From: Corticium candelabrum
Taxonomy: Eukaryota > Porifera > Homoscleromorpha > Homosclerophorida > Plakinidae
Reading direction: 5' to 3'
DNA length: 64,000 nucleotides
Assembly (NCBI RefSeq): GCF_963422355.1
Contig: NC_085100.1
Coordinates: 5,104,568-5,168,567 of the forward strand
This document shows, one piece after another, positions 27,590 to 41,525 of this stretch. The notes under the pieces are model-generated. The model was given only the letters and a program-made list of their open reading frames with translations, had not been told where the DNA came from and did no database searches. Made by a program: the position numbers and the translations under genes. How positions within the stretch are numbered: position 1 is the stretch's first letter; each line of letters starts with the position of its first letter.

Positions 27590-30500
27590 GCGTGCACGCG
27601 CGCACGCACTGACACACACATGCAGACACCTGCCTTTTGTTTAGTAGATACTATACAGACTCACTAAATCTACAAAGTTATTTTACACTATGTTTCTTTC
27701 AAATTTGGACAGGGCATGCTTTAATACAAGTCAAAGGTGTTGGATATATTGACAAGACAAAAGTGTACCTGAAAGTGAGGATTCAGTACAGAGTACCTTT
27801 ATGAGGTGTTCTAGAACAACTTACGTGTAGCAATGTGCAGAGATATACCTTGTAATTGCCATAGTTTGTATCTTTCTTTGCAAATGTAGCTCTTTCCATG
27901 CTTGGGCTTTTCTTATAATCTCAGGATAACTAAAACTTCAATTTTCTTAGAAAGAAGCTCAAATAAGCTAGTATCAATTACGTACGCTGTTTTTACCTAT
28001 TGCTTTATTTTTGTTTACATGACAGATTTTGGAATCTTGTTATCACTCAGTAGTCCATTTTCAATTTTTATTCCTATTTATATATGTGAGGAATGTAATT
28101 TACTCTGTAAATTGTAGCATGCTTTGCATTCGCCACAGATTCGAAGCAGGCATGAATAATATATTTGTTAATTAATCTAGATTTGGTTCTTTTGTAAGCA
28201 AACTTTGCTTGCTCACTTCCAAATAATGTTAAATGTCATAAACGGCAGTATGTGAAGTCCTTGTTCACATAATGCAGAGGTTCTAAACACTAATATTGTT
28301 TCCTAGTGTTTGGTTAGTACAAGCTATTAAGTTGTTGTTATCTTATTTTTGCTGGAAAGGTATCATATAGTTTGTACTGATGACTGCTAGCATGTCTTTA
28401 TTGATTTTATGTATACTTACTTAGTCATTCAATCGACTTGGCATTCAGCCACCAAGAGGAATTCTTTTGTATGGTCCACCTGGTTGCAGCAAAACTTTAG
28501 TCGCAAAGGCACTTGCTACTGAAAGTGGATTAAATTTCATTTCTGTGAAGGTGTGTTAACAGAATATTGTTTTGTTGAGTTACACATGATGTTTAATAAA
28601 TGCAGGGACCAGAGTTGTTTAGTCAGTGGGTTGGAGAATCAGAGAAAGCTGTCAGACAGGTAATTATATTGCATGCGCAGATACTGTATGTATGTTGATT
28701 AGAGTCCCGGATCTGATCTCAGTCATTTCCTGGTTTGTGTCTTTTTTTACCTTGACAACCTTAATCTAGTGAAACAGACTAAACTGGTAAAAGAAAAAAC
28801 TCTTTTGGAAGCAGGCATGCACATTACAGTGCAGCAATGATTCAACAAGACAGCTAGATCTCCATAACATGAAGCCTGACGTAATTGTTTCTACAATGTC
28901 GTCTGTTAACAGGCTTTCTAGATCAAAACGTCGTTGCTTTGTTTCCAAGCTCATGTACAGATTAGCCACACCTATCTCCACAGACTAATCTACTATCTCA
29001 AGTGGATCAGTTTGTGGACTTTGGGTAAGCTCAACCGATTTAGATTGTGGAGATAAAGAAACCCGTGGAAGTCCACAGACTCTACTGGATTAGGTTGTGG
29101 AGTTAAAGAAATGCACCCCTAATCTCAGTCACTCGTTCTTTGCCAAATAGCACAGCCAGACCCAGCTGCTACGCTAGCATCATAATCTTACTGGATAGCA
29201 ACTACGATATTTGTAGAGCAGGCGACATCAGCATCCATCATAATGTTACTGCTGTAGAACTTGAACCTGATCGAACCTATTCTCGGTCACAGAGTACCAT
29301 ATCTTGGTCAGTGCTTGCCATCTCATTTCTATGACTCTGTTTGAGACACAAGTTATCTCTATCGATAGGCTCATTATGTGACTTCCTTTCACCAAATGGT
29401 TGGTTTTGTCTTGTCAGCATGTTCTCTCGCAGACAACGAAGAAGACGGATGACTCACTGGACGTAATCCCAATTACCTGATCTTGAGTGGTTTTCTCTTT
29501 CTTCGGATGCAGATCTGAGGCGTTCTTTTTGGCAATGTTATAGTCAGCACCACTGGCTACTATACCTACAGAGTGATGTTAATGCTCATCGTACTGCAGC
29601 TATGGCAGAACGTGAAATCTGAGAGACAAATACTCGAACATCCGGAATCATATCTCAGTCAGTAGCTTTCATCGTGTTTCTACAAGACCAATTGAGATTG
29701 TTAGTCATGTCCTTGAAAGGTTCACTTCGGGTGTTTCTCCCACTGAATAGCCAGAGTTGTCCTCAGAAAACTTTCAAAACTGTCACCTAATCATGGTGAT
29801 TTAGATAGATTATTTGACTTTGACATTCAAGGCCAAGCCATTAGTTAATCTATGACTTTGTTGTTTCTAAGGACTGGTGTGCTTTTACAAATTCCAGCTG
29901 GTTTGTCTCTTCAGTTTTACTGTTGCAGGTCGGTAAGAATAGTGATGATGGCCTGCAGGACATAGTCTCGGTTACACGATTTTGAGAAAGACGGGCTTAT
30001 GAGTCATGAATGTGTTTTTCTAACTTGATCCATTTAGTATACTTCAAACATAATGTAATGTGATCATCGATGACTCTGAATTTTACATTTTGTTGGCAGT
30101 TAGCCAGAGAGTATAGTATTCCTACCTGTTTCTACTTTCTTGACTGGCAGACATAACGGTTATGGGATGACTGATTTTATCGAGCAGTACTGCACACAAA
30201 CTATTTTTTATGTATTCTTACCAGAGCTATGTTGAGAGCTTGTGACAATGTTGACATGTTGCCAAAGAGAAAACAAGCGTTCTCACAACTCAGCTCTGAC
30301 TCTCATGACACAGTTATGAAGTTGTGAGAGAGAATGATAGTGAGTGAAGGATATCAACTAACCCTTCTGTATAACCAGGCAGCATTGTTCATAATAACTA
30401 ATGTAGCTAAAATCTTACAATTAGAAAGATTGTAGTATTTATGCTCAGTTTATGCTCAGTTTATGCAGAGCCCTGGCATACTTAGTGAAAGGCATCTTGT

Positions 30501-33500
30501 GAGATTCAACTTGTACCAAAAGGGATTCAATGTATATATAAGTACATTCTTATTTATTATAACAGTTAGTACTAGAAGAAACCTTAGGCAAATGGCAAAA
30601 ACATTTATAGTCACCTGGCATAGACCTGTAAAATTCTCATACCTACACTTGCAATACTTAGCATGTAAAGGGCTAATACAGCATTAAAAAGAGTTCCCAC
30701 ATCACATATTGCCAGTAATTAGAGAAGCCAGGCTACATTAATAGACTTGCCATCACTCTACTAAGTGTGCGACACTACTTGAGATGGCAAACACTCAACA
30801 GCCTGCAATGCAGTTTTCTTTCTTCTCGCCTTTTCTGTAGAAAATAGGAATTACCAGGCCAATGTAGGCATATCTGGTTGCAGTCAAGTCTCCAAGTTCC
30901 CAAGCACAATATCACATTGATGATTCATATATCACATCACATCCAACCATGCCAAACAGTCTCTTGTTGCAAACACAGGCATACATAGCAGTGCATGAGT
31001 TGACCTTATTGATTTCAAAAGGGTACAATCGCCTTCATGATGATTGCTGTAACTTACAAAATCAGCTCATTAGCACTAAACCAGATTAAAATGTTATCTT
31101 AAATATTAGTCAAAAACATAGTTTAGATAGAACAACTAACGTTTGCCTACATGTCTAATTAGTAGAATCTGTTATCTCTAGAAAATGTACTACGAAACAT
31201 TTTCAATCATCCTTAGTCGCATGTGACCATAAGTGCAATGCCCAATGAAGGTAGACCACTTACCTGAAAGCTGTAGAACCCAAGGAGTGTGCTCATACTG
31301 GGACCAAGATTATGTCCTATAGGTCATCACCTTTCTCACCGCTTTACAACAGTGACAACTGAAGAGACAAAATTGGTTATTCACTGGCAGACACACACAC
31401 CTAAAGGAAACTTTTTAATAAAACATGACTAACGTCTCAATTCGTCTTGTAGAAACATGGTGAATGCGATGACCGAGATATGATCTCGGATGTCCGAGTA
31501 TTTGTCTCACATTTCATGTTTCTGTCGTAGCAACAGTGCAAGGAGCACTAACATTATCCCATAGGTATGCCAAGTAGTCGCCAGCAGTTATGACTAGAAC
31601 ATTTAACCAAAAGATCGCCTGAGATCTGTGTCTGAAGAAAGAAAATCGCTTAAAATCAGGTGACTGAGATTATGTCCGTAAGTCATCCATCTTCTTTCGT
31701 TGCCTGCGAGAGTACACGTTGACAAGACAAACCAACAATTTGGTGAAAGGAAACCATATAATGAACGTATTGATAGAGATGTCTTGCGTCTCAAACAGAG
31801 TTGTAGAAACGACATGGCAAGCACTGACTGAGATATGATACTCTGTGACCGAAAATAGGTTTGATCAGTTTCTACAGCAGCAACATTACAATGGATGCTG
31901 ATGTGGCTGGCTCTATACCTAGTTGCTATTCAGTAGGACTATGATGCTAGTGTAGCAGCTAGGTCTGACCGACTGCAGCTGCATGTTTGGCAGAGAACGA
32001 GTGACCGAGTTTAGGAAATGACTGAGATTAGATCCAGGAATCTAGTGTATACATAGATTGCTCAGATAGATTATTTATGGCCCTGGAACCAAAAACTAAT
32101 TTGCAGTAACTCTAGTGATGATCAGAATAGAGACTGTACACTACAGCAAGATGGTTTTGGTGTCCAAATTGATACTGGTGCACAATAGTACTTATTGAAA
32201 CACCACCCGACAACATAAGCATTTCTGTAGGTTGTCTAAAGCAGCTAGCATTCCCAATTACTAATTGGTTATTTTACTATTTTTCAATACTTTCTTGTGC
32301 TTATATCTCTATTTAAATGTTGCCTCTACTTTGTAATAGAACATATGATATTGTTTAACACTTTTCCAATGTTAACACACACTGATTGGAATGACCCATT
32401 TGCAGTTTGATTGCATTATTCATTAGCTTGAATAAATGACCAATGTGTTACTCTGTACATTATCTTTTGCTTAAACACTCTTAAGAATTTGAGCATTATG
32501 TTAAGTGGTGGGCTTAGTAAGCCGCTTACACAGTGACACTGTACACTTACATAACTTATGTCTACAATTGATGTCAGACTGTTGGTACTTAATTCAGTCT
32601 TACCAACTTGTTGTAGGATACTTAGTCACGTGCAGTTTGCAACTACACAGCATTATCTGAACTACTTATTTAAATGGTGCACGGATTCGGTTGTCTCAAC
32701 CCAGACTGGTGTATCAAGCACACCACTTGCAAGAGTTGAAACTGCAGAAACAACTCAAAATTACGACACACAGATGCCACCTTATCAGGTTCTCTCAGAG
32801 CCCAGTGTGAGTCTTAGAGTCAATACAGGGTGTTGACTGGGCGCATTGCTTTCCCTCACAGCCTACGTTCTGGCTATATGCACCAGTGGTTTTCAAGACT
32901 TCACCCAAAGTACAGCTGCAAGGTTCTTTCTTGAGCTCAGGTTGTAAAATGTTCAAGAACAGGTGCTTCTACATGTGTGATACCTGAATTTCTACTTGGT
33001 AATTTAATTAAACTGATCTTTTGTTCTTTTGTTTGTTTGGCCTTTGTCTATCTCTTTTGCTGAAGAAATATTTTCATACTACAGGAATAAGTAAAACGAA
33101 TGTCAAGGTTTATTTGGGCCAGATGTTGAGCGAGAGCATTAACCTTTTTTAGTTTGTTGTTGGATAGTCATATTTTGGCTGTCTTTTGTTAATTGTCTCT
33201 GTTAACTGCCTTCATGCAGTAGTTAGCTTGGAGCTGTTGCAACATGTACAGATGGAGCATTTGATTGGAAACAGTCTGTGGTACACAGTTATGGGTTACC
33301 ATCTCTCTATCATCACACGTACTAAAGTTGAATGAGAAATAGAAGTGAAGACTCTTCTTTGTTGCATGATGTAACGTTATAACTACTGGAATCCTTCTCA
33401 TAGTGGAATGTATGTTTCAATCACGCATGTTTGAGGTGGAGTGAAGACGTTGTTGACTTTAACTCATTTATCGACCACAGCAGTTTGTCATGAGCTCTCG

Positions 33501-36500
33501 ATGCTACATTTTTATGCCTGCATGACGGTGTCTGAGGTCTACTGTCAATTGCAAGAGGATGAGTATATTGTGATAGCTGATTTACTTGGTGACCATGGCC
33601 ACTTGCGTCTAGCTGGATTCTGGACTGTTGTCGTCAAACAGTTGCAACTTCATGGGTCCATTGGCGTAGTGGATTTTTGATATCCCAGCCCTAATCATAA
33701 ATGTCATTCAGTTTGAAAATGAAGAAGCACTGAAGTGCTAAACCCTTGGCTGCTACCTTTAAGTTATGGAACATGCAGCTGCTGCACACTTTACTGGCAC
33801 TATCTATCACACCAAGAAGGGCAGGGGCTCTTATTAGAATATTTGCTACTATGTGCCTTTGTACAGTGTGGTTAGAGAATAGAGTAGAAGCCATGGAATT
33901 CCTTGGAGGCTAGACGCAAGAAGACATCACTGATATCCATATCGCTGATTCTGATTTGGTTGCTTCCTTCACAAATATTTTTAGTGACAAACTGCTCTGT
34001 GCATCAGTTAGAAATGCTGCAAACTTTCATCAGAACCGTGATGTTTCCTTTGTCTGTGATTTTCCAGGGAATTCCATGGCTTCTACCCTATTCCCTAACC
34101 CCACACTGTACAAAGGCACTTAGTTCCAGATGTCGTAATAAGAGCCTCTGTCGTTCTAGGCGGGGTAGTACGGTACCAAGAAATGAAGAAGCACTACAAT
34201 GCAAACCCTCCCCGTGCCACAGCGTTGCAGCTTGAATGTAATTTGTCAGAGCCAATTTGAAGAGCATGAGAAAGAGATTGATATTTGGTCACGTAGTTGC
34301 CTGGATCAGCGATTACGTGTTACGCTGTTGCCTAGCAGTCCTCCCCCAACGCGTTACACGCGTCGGTAATTACCCGAGGCCCGGATATCCGGGCTAAAAA
34401 GAGTATATTATTAGTCGTCTGTCGTGCGACCGACCGTACGATCGTATTTATTGTACTCGATTAGCGCAGATGCAAATGAAGCTATTCCGACCAATAGGCG
34501 AGAAGTGGCGTCATTACCAACCAATAAACGAACGTGATGTCATCATAAGGCTCCACCTCTCTTTGTTTGGCAGCTGTGCTACGAGCAGTCATCGGTTGTC
34601 CGTCCTGTACATGATGTTTAGTCCTTTGCTCTAGATAAGGGTGTAGCAGGTAGAAAACGACACCTAATCTACATTTGTAACGTGCATGTTTTCCCACCAA
34701 CAACCAGCCGTCTAGTGAACGCGCGCGTTACTCCAGCACGTAATGCGAAGATGGCCTGTAACATTTGGCTTGTTCCACAGTGTTTCTGCAGTGGTTCTGC
34801 AGTCTGACAGCTTGAATTTTTGGTGTGCGTGGCTAATTATTGTTACGGTATTCAAAGTCAGAGCAACACAGACGCCTTAGTCTTCATTTGCACGTGCATG
34901 TTTTCTCACAGTAATGTCTTGTTTCGGCTCTGGCGGATCTGGGGTCACCTCATTACGACAACCTGCGCCTATTTATTGAGGTTAGACGGTGATAGCTGTG
35001 TAAATACGGTAGACGTAACCACCACGTGAGGGGATTTTCAATGGTGACAGACTCCTAGGCGTTCGTGCCTCCTAGGCGTTCGTGCCTCCTGATCCTCAGC
35101 TGCCTTACGTACACTGTACACATGTCTTACACTGTACACGTGAACAGGATAGTCCCCAGTGAACAGGATAGTCCCCGCTAGGGTGGGTTCAAATTGCGTG
35201 AACAAGATAGTCCCCGGTGAACAGAATAGGAGCAAATATGAACAGAATAGGAGCAAATATGAACAGAATAGTCCACGTGAACAGAATAGTCCCCGTGAAC
35301 AGAATAGTCCCCGTGAACAGAATAGTCCCTGTACAGATGCAATTGTTTGGACGTGGCAACCGTCTCGCGTTTCCCTAAAGAAGTCTTCGTGTGTACTGTA
35401 CATGTACCGTAATTATTTGAAGCGCCTCCCTTACTGAAGCGCCATCTCATGATCTGGAGCAGAGCGTACTGTACGCGTACCACGATATGCGCCGAGTTGA
35501 TAATGATCCGACCCAAGTACGCATCCGTCTAATCGAGTCGTCGACGAGACCTACGGTAACTGCCTCTAGAAGATGATGCTACGTGACTTGCATGAGCAGC
35601 TCAACAATGCTAGGTGGAATGTACAGCGTTATGATGCGTTCACACTGATGGTCAAGTAGCCTTGTTTTCTTTAGAGCGAAGTCTCCACTTCAACTAAAGA
35701 ATAGTCTCGCATAGCGAGACCCTAATCCCGCGTTGAGTCAAGGCTGGTACTGTACTGTACGTATGTACGTGTACCAGACTAATACAGCGTGAATTCAACG
35801 CAACTGGGACTTGTGACTGCAACTTGCTGTAGGAGCTACTCAGTGTACCGTGGCCCATTCCGGTTTCTATTTTAGCGTTTTTCCCAAACTACGTTTCGGT
35901 CTCCTCGTTACAGGTGCCTAGACTCGACCCATGCAGTCTCTCTCCGCCCTCGTCATTCCCCGGACTGACGTCGCGTCTACAGGTTCCACGGTCTTCTTGT
36001 TTTCTCAGGCTCTGTCTTGTGGTTTAGGTTCCGGTTTCTCGTTCTAAGTTCCAGTTTCTCGTTCTGACTTTCGGTTTTTCGTTTGTAATCTTGCTGCTAG
36101 TTCACGTGTCCAGTCGTCCAGTTTGTGGTCGAGTGCCCAGCCGGTCGTCTTCCCCCAGGAGGGGCAATTTTTTGATGCCGCATGTAGGTACGTGCATGCA
36201 CGTGCCAGATTATACGGGTTACAGTATCCGGGCCTCGAAACCCAGATCCAAAAAATTTGCCATACAAAAACGTTGACGTCTAAACACGCCACTCCTTGAG
36301 AAAATGTAAAATTAGACGTGTAGTCGGCGTCTGCAGTATCTACTAGACTAGTAACGAGGAGCGGCCGGTTGCGTGTTTTAGGTCACGTGAGCGCATGTCG
36401 TCGCGATATCGCACCTTTCTGCAGTAAATTCTCACTTGCGCATGCGTGAAGTTACTTGTTTGACGGTGTGAACGTTATGGCTGTGGAAGGTTGCTCCAAG

Positions 36501-39500
36501 TGTTTGAAATGGCTTCTCTTCGTTTTCAACATCATTTTCTTTGCCATTGGGGTCATTGTCTTGGGTCTAGGCGCATGGCTGTACGTGGAATTCGACTCTT
36601 TTCTCGACGATCTTGCAGGAGTCAAGTACCTTAATGGCCCCATCTTGCTGATGGTAGTCGGTTCTATAATCACGCTTATCGCTTTTCTTGGTTGTTGCGG
36701 TGCGTGTATGGAGAACAAGATTATGCTTTACCTGTTTGGTATTCTCATGATTGTGACCTTTGCCCTGGAACTTGTGGGTGGAATTCTTGCCTACGTGAAC
36801 GATTACGACGAGGAACTTAAGGCTACGTTGTATACGACTCTGCCTACTTATTCCAATAATTCTGTCATCAAGGATGCTTGGAACACCGCTCAGAAGAACC
36901 TAGATTGCTGTGGTGTTGAGAACTACACAGATTGGCAGGCCTACCTTGGGCCTCAACGTGTACCAAGTAGTTGTTGCAAAACGGATCCTTGCACAATAGC
37001 AGGAGGTCCGGATGGCATTGTTAATCTGCAGCTATTAGCAGACCTTCCTATAAACACCATTGGCTGCTATGAAGAAGTAAAGTCCAAGTTTGAAGGCAAC
37101 ACTGTAGCTGTTGCTGCTGTTGGCATCAGCTTTGCCGTAGTTCAACTCCTGGGCATTATTTTCGCCTTTGTTGTCGGCTGCAATATTGAGTCATCACCAG
37201 AAGTGGTGTAAACTGACTAGGACTTTGTTGCTGAACAGTGTGTGTTAACTTTTTTGATACCAGTGTGGCAAGCTGCAATAGAAATTAGTGCATGGCTGTT
37301 TGCTAGCAATTTGCGATGCTTTTACAATGGCAGTATTTTACATTTAGGACTGATTGGCAGTATATTTTAGTGTCTATGTCTATCTTGCATTTGTATGGTC
37401 AACAGAGTGCAATATAGTTCTACATGTCATTTTTCACTTCAGGTTTTCAAGAAGGCACGGCAAGCGGCACCGTCTATTGTGTTCTTTGATGAAATAGACG
37501 CTATTGCTACTCACAGAGGAAGGTCAGTTAGCGAATTCTTAGCGTAGCGTGCGGGCGCATAGCCAATTAAGAACGGTCACCGCCTTAGCTAGTCCTTTCG
37601 TGCAACCATAGGTTTATACTAGTTAGTATGGTATCTGTAGACGCCTCGCGTTGGTGAGTTAACACGTCGCAAAGGAGTTTCTGTAGACTCGACCCAGTCT
37701 CTCTCCGCCCTCGTCAATCCTCGGAAAGAGACTGGGTCGAGTTTTCTAGCTAGACAATACGTAGGGTAGGGGAGCCTAATTGGGAACGCCTACTTTCATT
37801 TCCGCCTTCTCCAGCAGGTTTCACTTGAAAGCCGTACAGCTGTGCACTGAGTAGCGCATGAACTTGAAGCTTAGTTTTTAGGCTAAACAAGAACTGAAAA
37901 CTGCAGACTAGAAAATTTCCATTGTCTAGGTAGAGCTTCTAGAAGTACGCGCGTTGAGATATTGATATCTGCGCAAAGTGCCCTAATTGGGAACGGTAGA
38001 GTTCTTGACGATCGTGCAGCGGTGGAGTAAGCCAGCGCTACAACATTGCAGAGCATCAATTCTGTATTGTACTGATTGATCGTTAGCTCTCTTTGTCTTT
38101 GTACTGTGAGCGTAGACTCCAATTTCCTCTAGGGGCTGGATTGGCATGTGATAGAGAGAGAAAGGGAGAATCAAGACTCTGAAGGGCCTAACATGATGGT
38201 ATTTGTATTGATATTCAAGTACAAGTTGCGAAATGTCGCAAACGGACTAGTTGGAAGGAACTGTGGCTATGAATTGTTGAAGGTATTCCCACATGCTCCT
38301 GGAATTCACCTAGACACTGGCGTGAACAAAAACTAACAGCTTTACTATCATCCAACATTGCAGTAACAAAACTCGCTACACTACTATTATCATGTGGAAC
38401 CGCTGCTACAACATGCTGTCTTGTAATCTACTTGCTAAATTCAATGACTACATTCTGGACGCATCCATAACTGTTCAAGGTCTGGGTACGTTGACAAGTT
38501 TGCACAATGGCAATGGTACCACCTCCAGCACTTGTCGCAGCCAATCCAATTTTTCTGCTCCTGTTTGGTGTCCTTGTCATAGTGTGCACCACAGCCTTGA
38601 CATGTGCTCTCAGACTGATCAATGTGAGGACTTTTTGCTACTGTTTTCTTTACTTGTTGTTTAGACTTAGACTTAGCCTTTGACTTCTGCATTTCTCGCT
38701 GCTTTAGTCTTTCAATAGCTGCTTCGCTTGTTAGCGCTTCACCATAGTAGCCTGGTTGTAATCTACTTCCTTTCACATTAGCTTTTGTCTCTTGAATTGT
38801 TTGGAAGTGTTTCTTAAAAATTCCTGTGACACGTTCTGTTACAGGAGTAGCTGACAAGGGTTGTTCTATAGATGTACCTGAATAGGCTTCTGATGGCTTT
38901 AGCTTATCTTCTCTAATTATGCTTCTGTTAAGGGGGTGGATGCCAGTGGCATGAAATCCACTTACTAAGTGCTCAGGAAAAAAGGTCTCTTTCCACAGCT
39001 GACTCAACAAGGATGGAAAACTACGTTTAGAGACCACAGCCTCAAACTTTTCACTTTTGAATTCTTTCAAAAGTCGTGCCCACACATGCTTTACAGATTT
39101 GAAAACAGAGACATCTAGTGGTTGAAGGATGTGTGTTGTATGGGGTGGTAGACAAATGATGATAGTATTCTGTTTTGCAGCTTCTGTTACTAGCTCTAAC
39201 GTGACATGAGAACCATGGCCATCAAGAAGTAAAACAACAGGAGCTGTCAGTCGAAGAAGCTTTGTTGCTGGTAAAAACATCTGAATGAACCATTCAGAGA
39301 ACTGAGTGCTTTCCATCCATCCTGAGTTGCTGACACTGAACATGCAACCATGGGGACCACCTTCCATCCAGCTAGGATTTGTAGTCTTGGCCTTATAGAC
39401 AACATATGGCAAGACGCGTTCTCCTATCGCAGATCCACAAGCAAGAACTGTGATGTTATCACGGCCAGAACCCGTGCCAGTCTCATAGACATCTTTTTGG

Positions 39501-41480
39501 CCTTTTCGTACTATTACTTTTTTTGATGTAACAGATGTACATAGTCCAGTCTCATCACAGTTCCACAGACGTCTCCCCAATTCACTGTATGGTAGAGTCA
39601 GGAGACCCTCCTCTTGCAAGATCTTTTCTAGATTGGAAAAGAATTTATCCACTACTTCAGTCGATCCTGCTTTTGCACGCTGGATGGTCAAGTGCTCTGG
39701 TTTTCGCTCACTCAAACTTGGCCATCTTGTGAAAAAATTCTTCCACCATTTCTTGCCTGGGAAGCCACTAGGAAATGGATTCTGCATGCCAGAGTCATCG
39801 AAGTATTTTTTGATGACACTGCCAACCATGTCACGAGTTGGTGGATGGCCAAAACTTCCAAGGCTTGTAATGCATCGAGCAATAACCTTCTCTTCTAGAG
39901 GAGTGAGGGCAGTAGGACGTCCGACGCTGGTGTACTTGACTCTCTGGTGTTTTTGTTTGAATAGGGTGGTGGCGGCACAACCAGCTCTTGCTGATGCTTG
40001 TCGGTATGACAATCCCTGTACTTCTACATACTCTATTGCTTGCTTTATCGTGTCTGGCGCATACGCTCTAACAGAATTGCGCTCTCCAGCCATTTGAACT
40101 GCTAATGACTAGCCGACGTATAGCAAACTCCACCTACAGGGCGTGCTTTCGTTGTCCTTGTGGGAACTCTAGTAAATAGGTTTGCAGGTTGCGAGATTTG
40201 ACTACTCAATGTAGAGGAACGTTTGCCGCTACTTCAAAACAAGACGAAAGACCTCTTGCACACTTGCCTTAGACCGTCTAGGGTCCTATGCGCTTGGAGT
40301 ATAGATCTATTGGTAGGAGGTGCAAGTAATAGATAAGTTACGCTAGTGTATGAGCTGTAGTCATAAATTATTGTATGTATGGACGTTTGCAAAGCTGAAC
40401 TACACGTCGGACAATCATTTACACAAGAGGATGTCATTCTAGGACGGAATTGACCACATTCACTCACATGGATATGCCGTTTCTGTAAGAAATTGCAATT
40501 GATTTGCCACAATTATGTAAAAGTAAGACCCTTTCCTGCAACCCTTTCACGTCAAGCCCAATTGGTGACAGTCATTTCTCTTCCTTTCACACAGCAGACC
40601 TACTCTAGGCACGCGCTAGATAAGATTGTAGTAGGGAAGACCAAAAGTTTCCAATGCCTGGAAAAATTCTGATGACACAGAAGATATTAGACTACTGGAT
40701 CACAGTCTTATAATTCTCTTGGAAGGCTTAGTCAACGAGAAACGAACTGTTCCCAATTAGGACACGCCTCGTAGATATCAGTAATGTGAACCTCCCACTC
40801 GTTAGCAGCTCTTGTGTCAACACGGTAGATCGCTAGCGTGCCAGCTGCTTAGAGGGTGTAGAGTGAAGATCAAGCTTCAACGCTATGGTTCGTTAGGTGC
40901 AGTGAGATTCGTTTTTCAGTAAAGAACTTGAGACACAGGCGGAAGTACGTGTAGGCGTTCCCAATTAGGCGCCCTTACCCTATTTATTGAAACCTTGTCA
41001 TGGAAGTAAACATGCAAACTTCCTAGTAATTTACGTATCTAAGCCTGGTAGGTATATGTGGTGTTGGCAGGATACATCAATCATCGTACCACACACCATG
41101 TATGCCATCACTCTTTACATCCATTGTACCTGGTTAAACTTGGACATAAGTGATTGAAAGGTTGATTGACATACTACTGGCTTCTAATGAAAAATTGATT
41201 GGCGTCATGCAAATTCAAGGGACTCTGAACAGGTATAATTTGATTGTCAGAATATGAAATTGATGTGACAATGATCAGTTTTTATGTATAACATCACACC
41301 AACTTGATGTGAAGGGAACAGGCAAATTTTGCCCTCTATGCTAACTATCCAATTTTCTTCACAGTTCCTTCATTTCTCAAAAGACTGTTGCTCACTGTTA
41401 TTTGTACTACCCAGTACACCTATCAACATTCCATCGTTACCCCATTCACATGTGCAATTGGTAAAGTAATTTGTGTGTGT

Positions 41481-41525
<45 letters not shown>

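Noticed and set aside
33441..33680. 79-codon plus-strand ORF
   Set aside because: No domain, no splice context, inside repeat-rich intron.
35038..35516. ORFs with repeated GLFCSR or DYSVHG units
   Set aside because: Translation of the 18-bp minisatellite.
39633..40097. 154-codon plus-strand ORF
   Set aside because: Shadow of the pogo-like transposase on the opposite strand.
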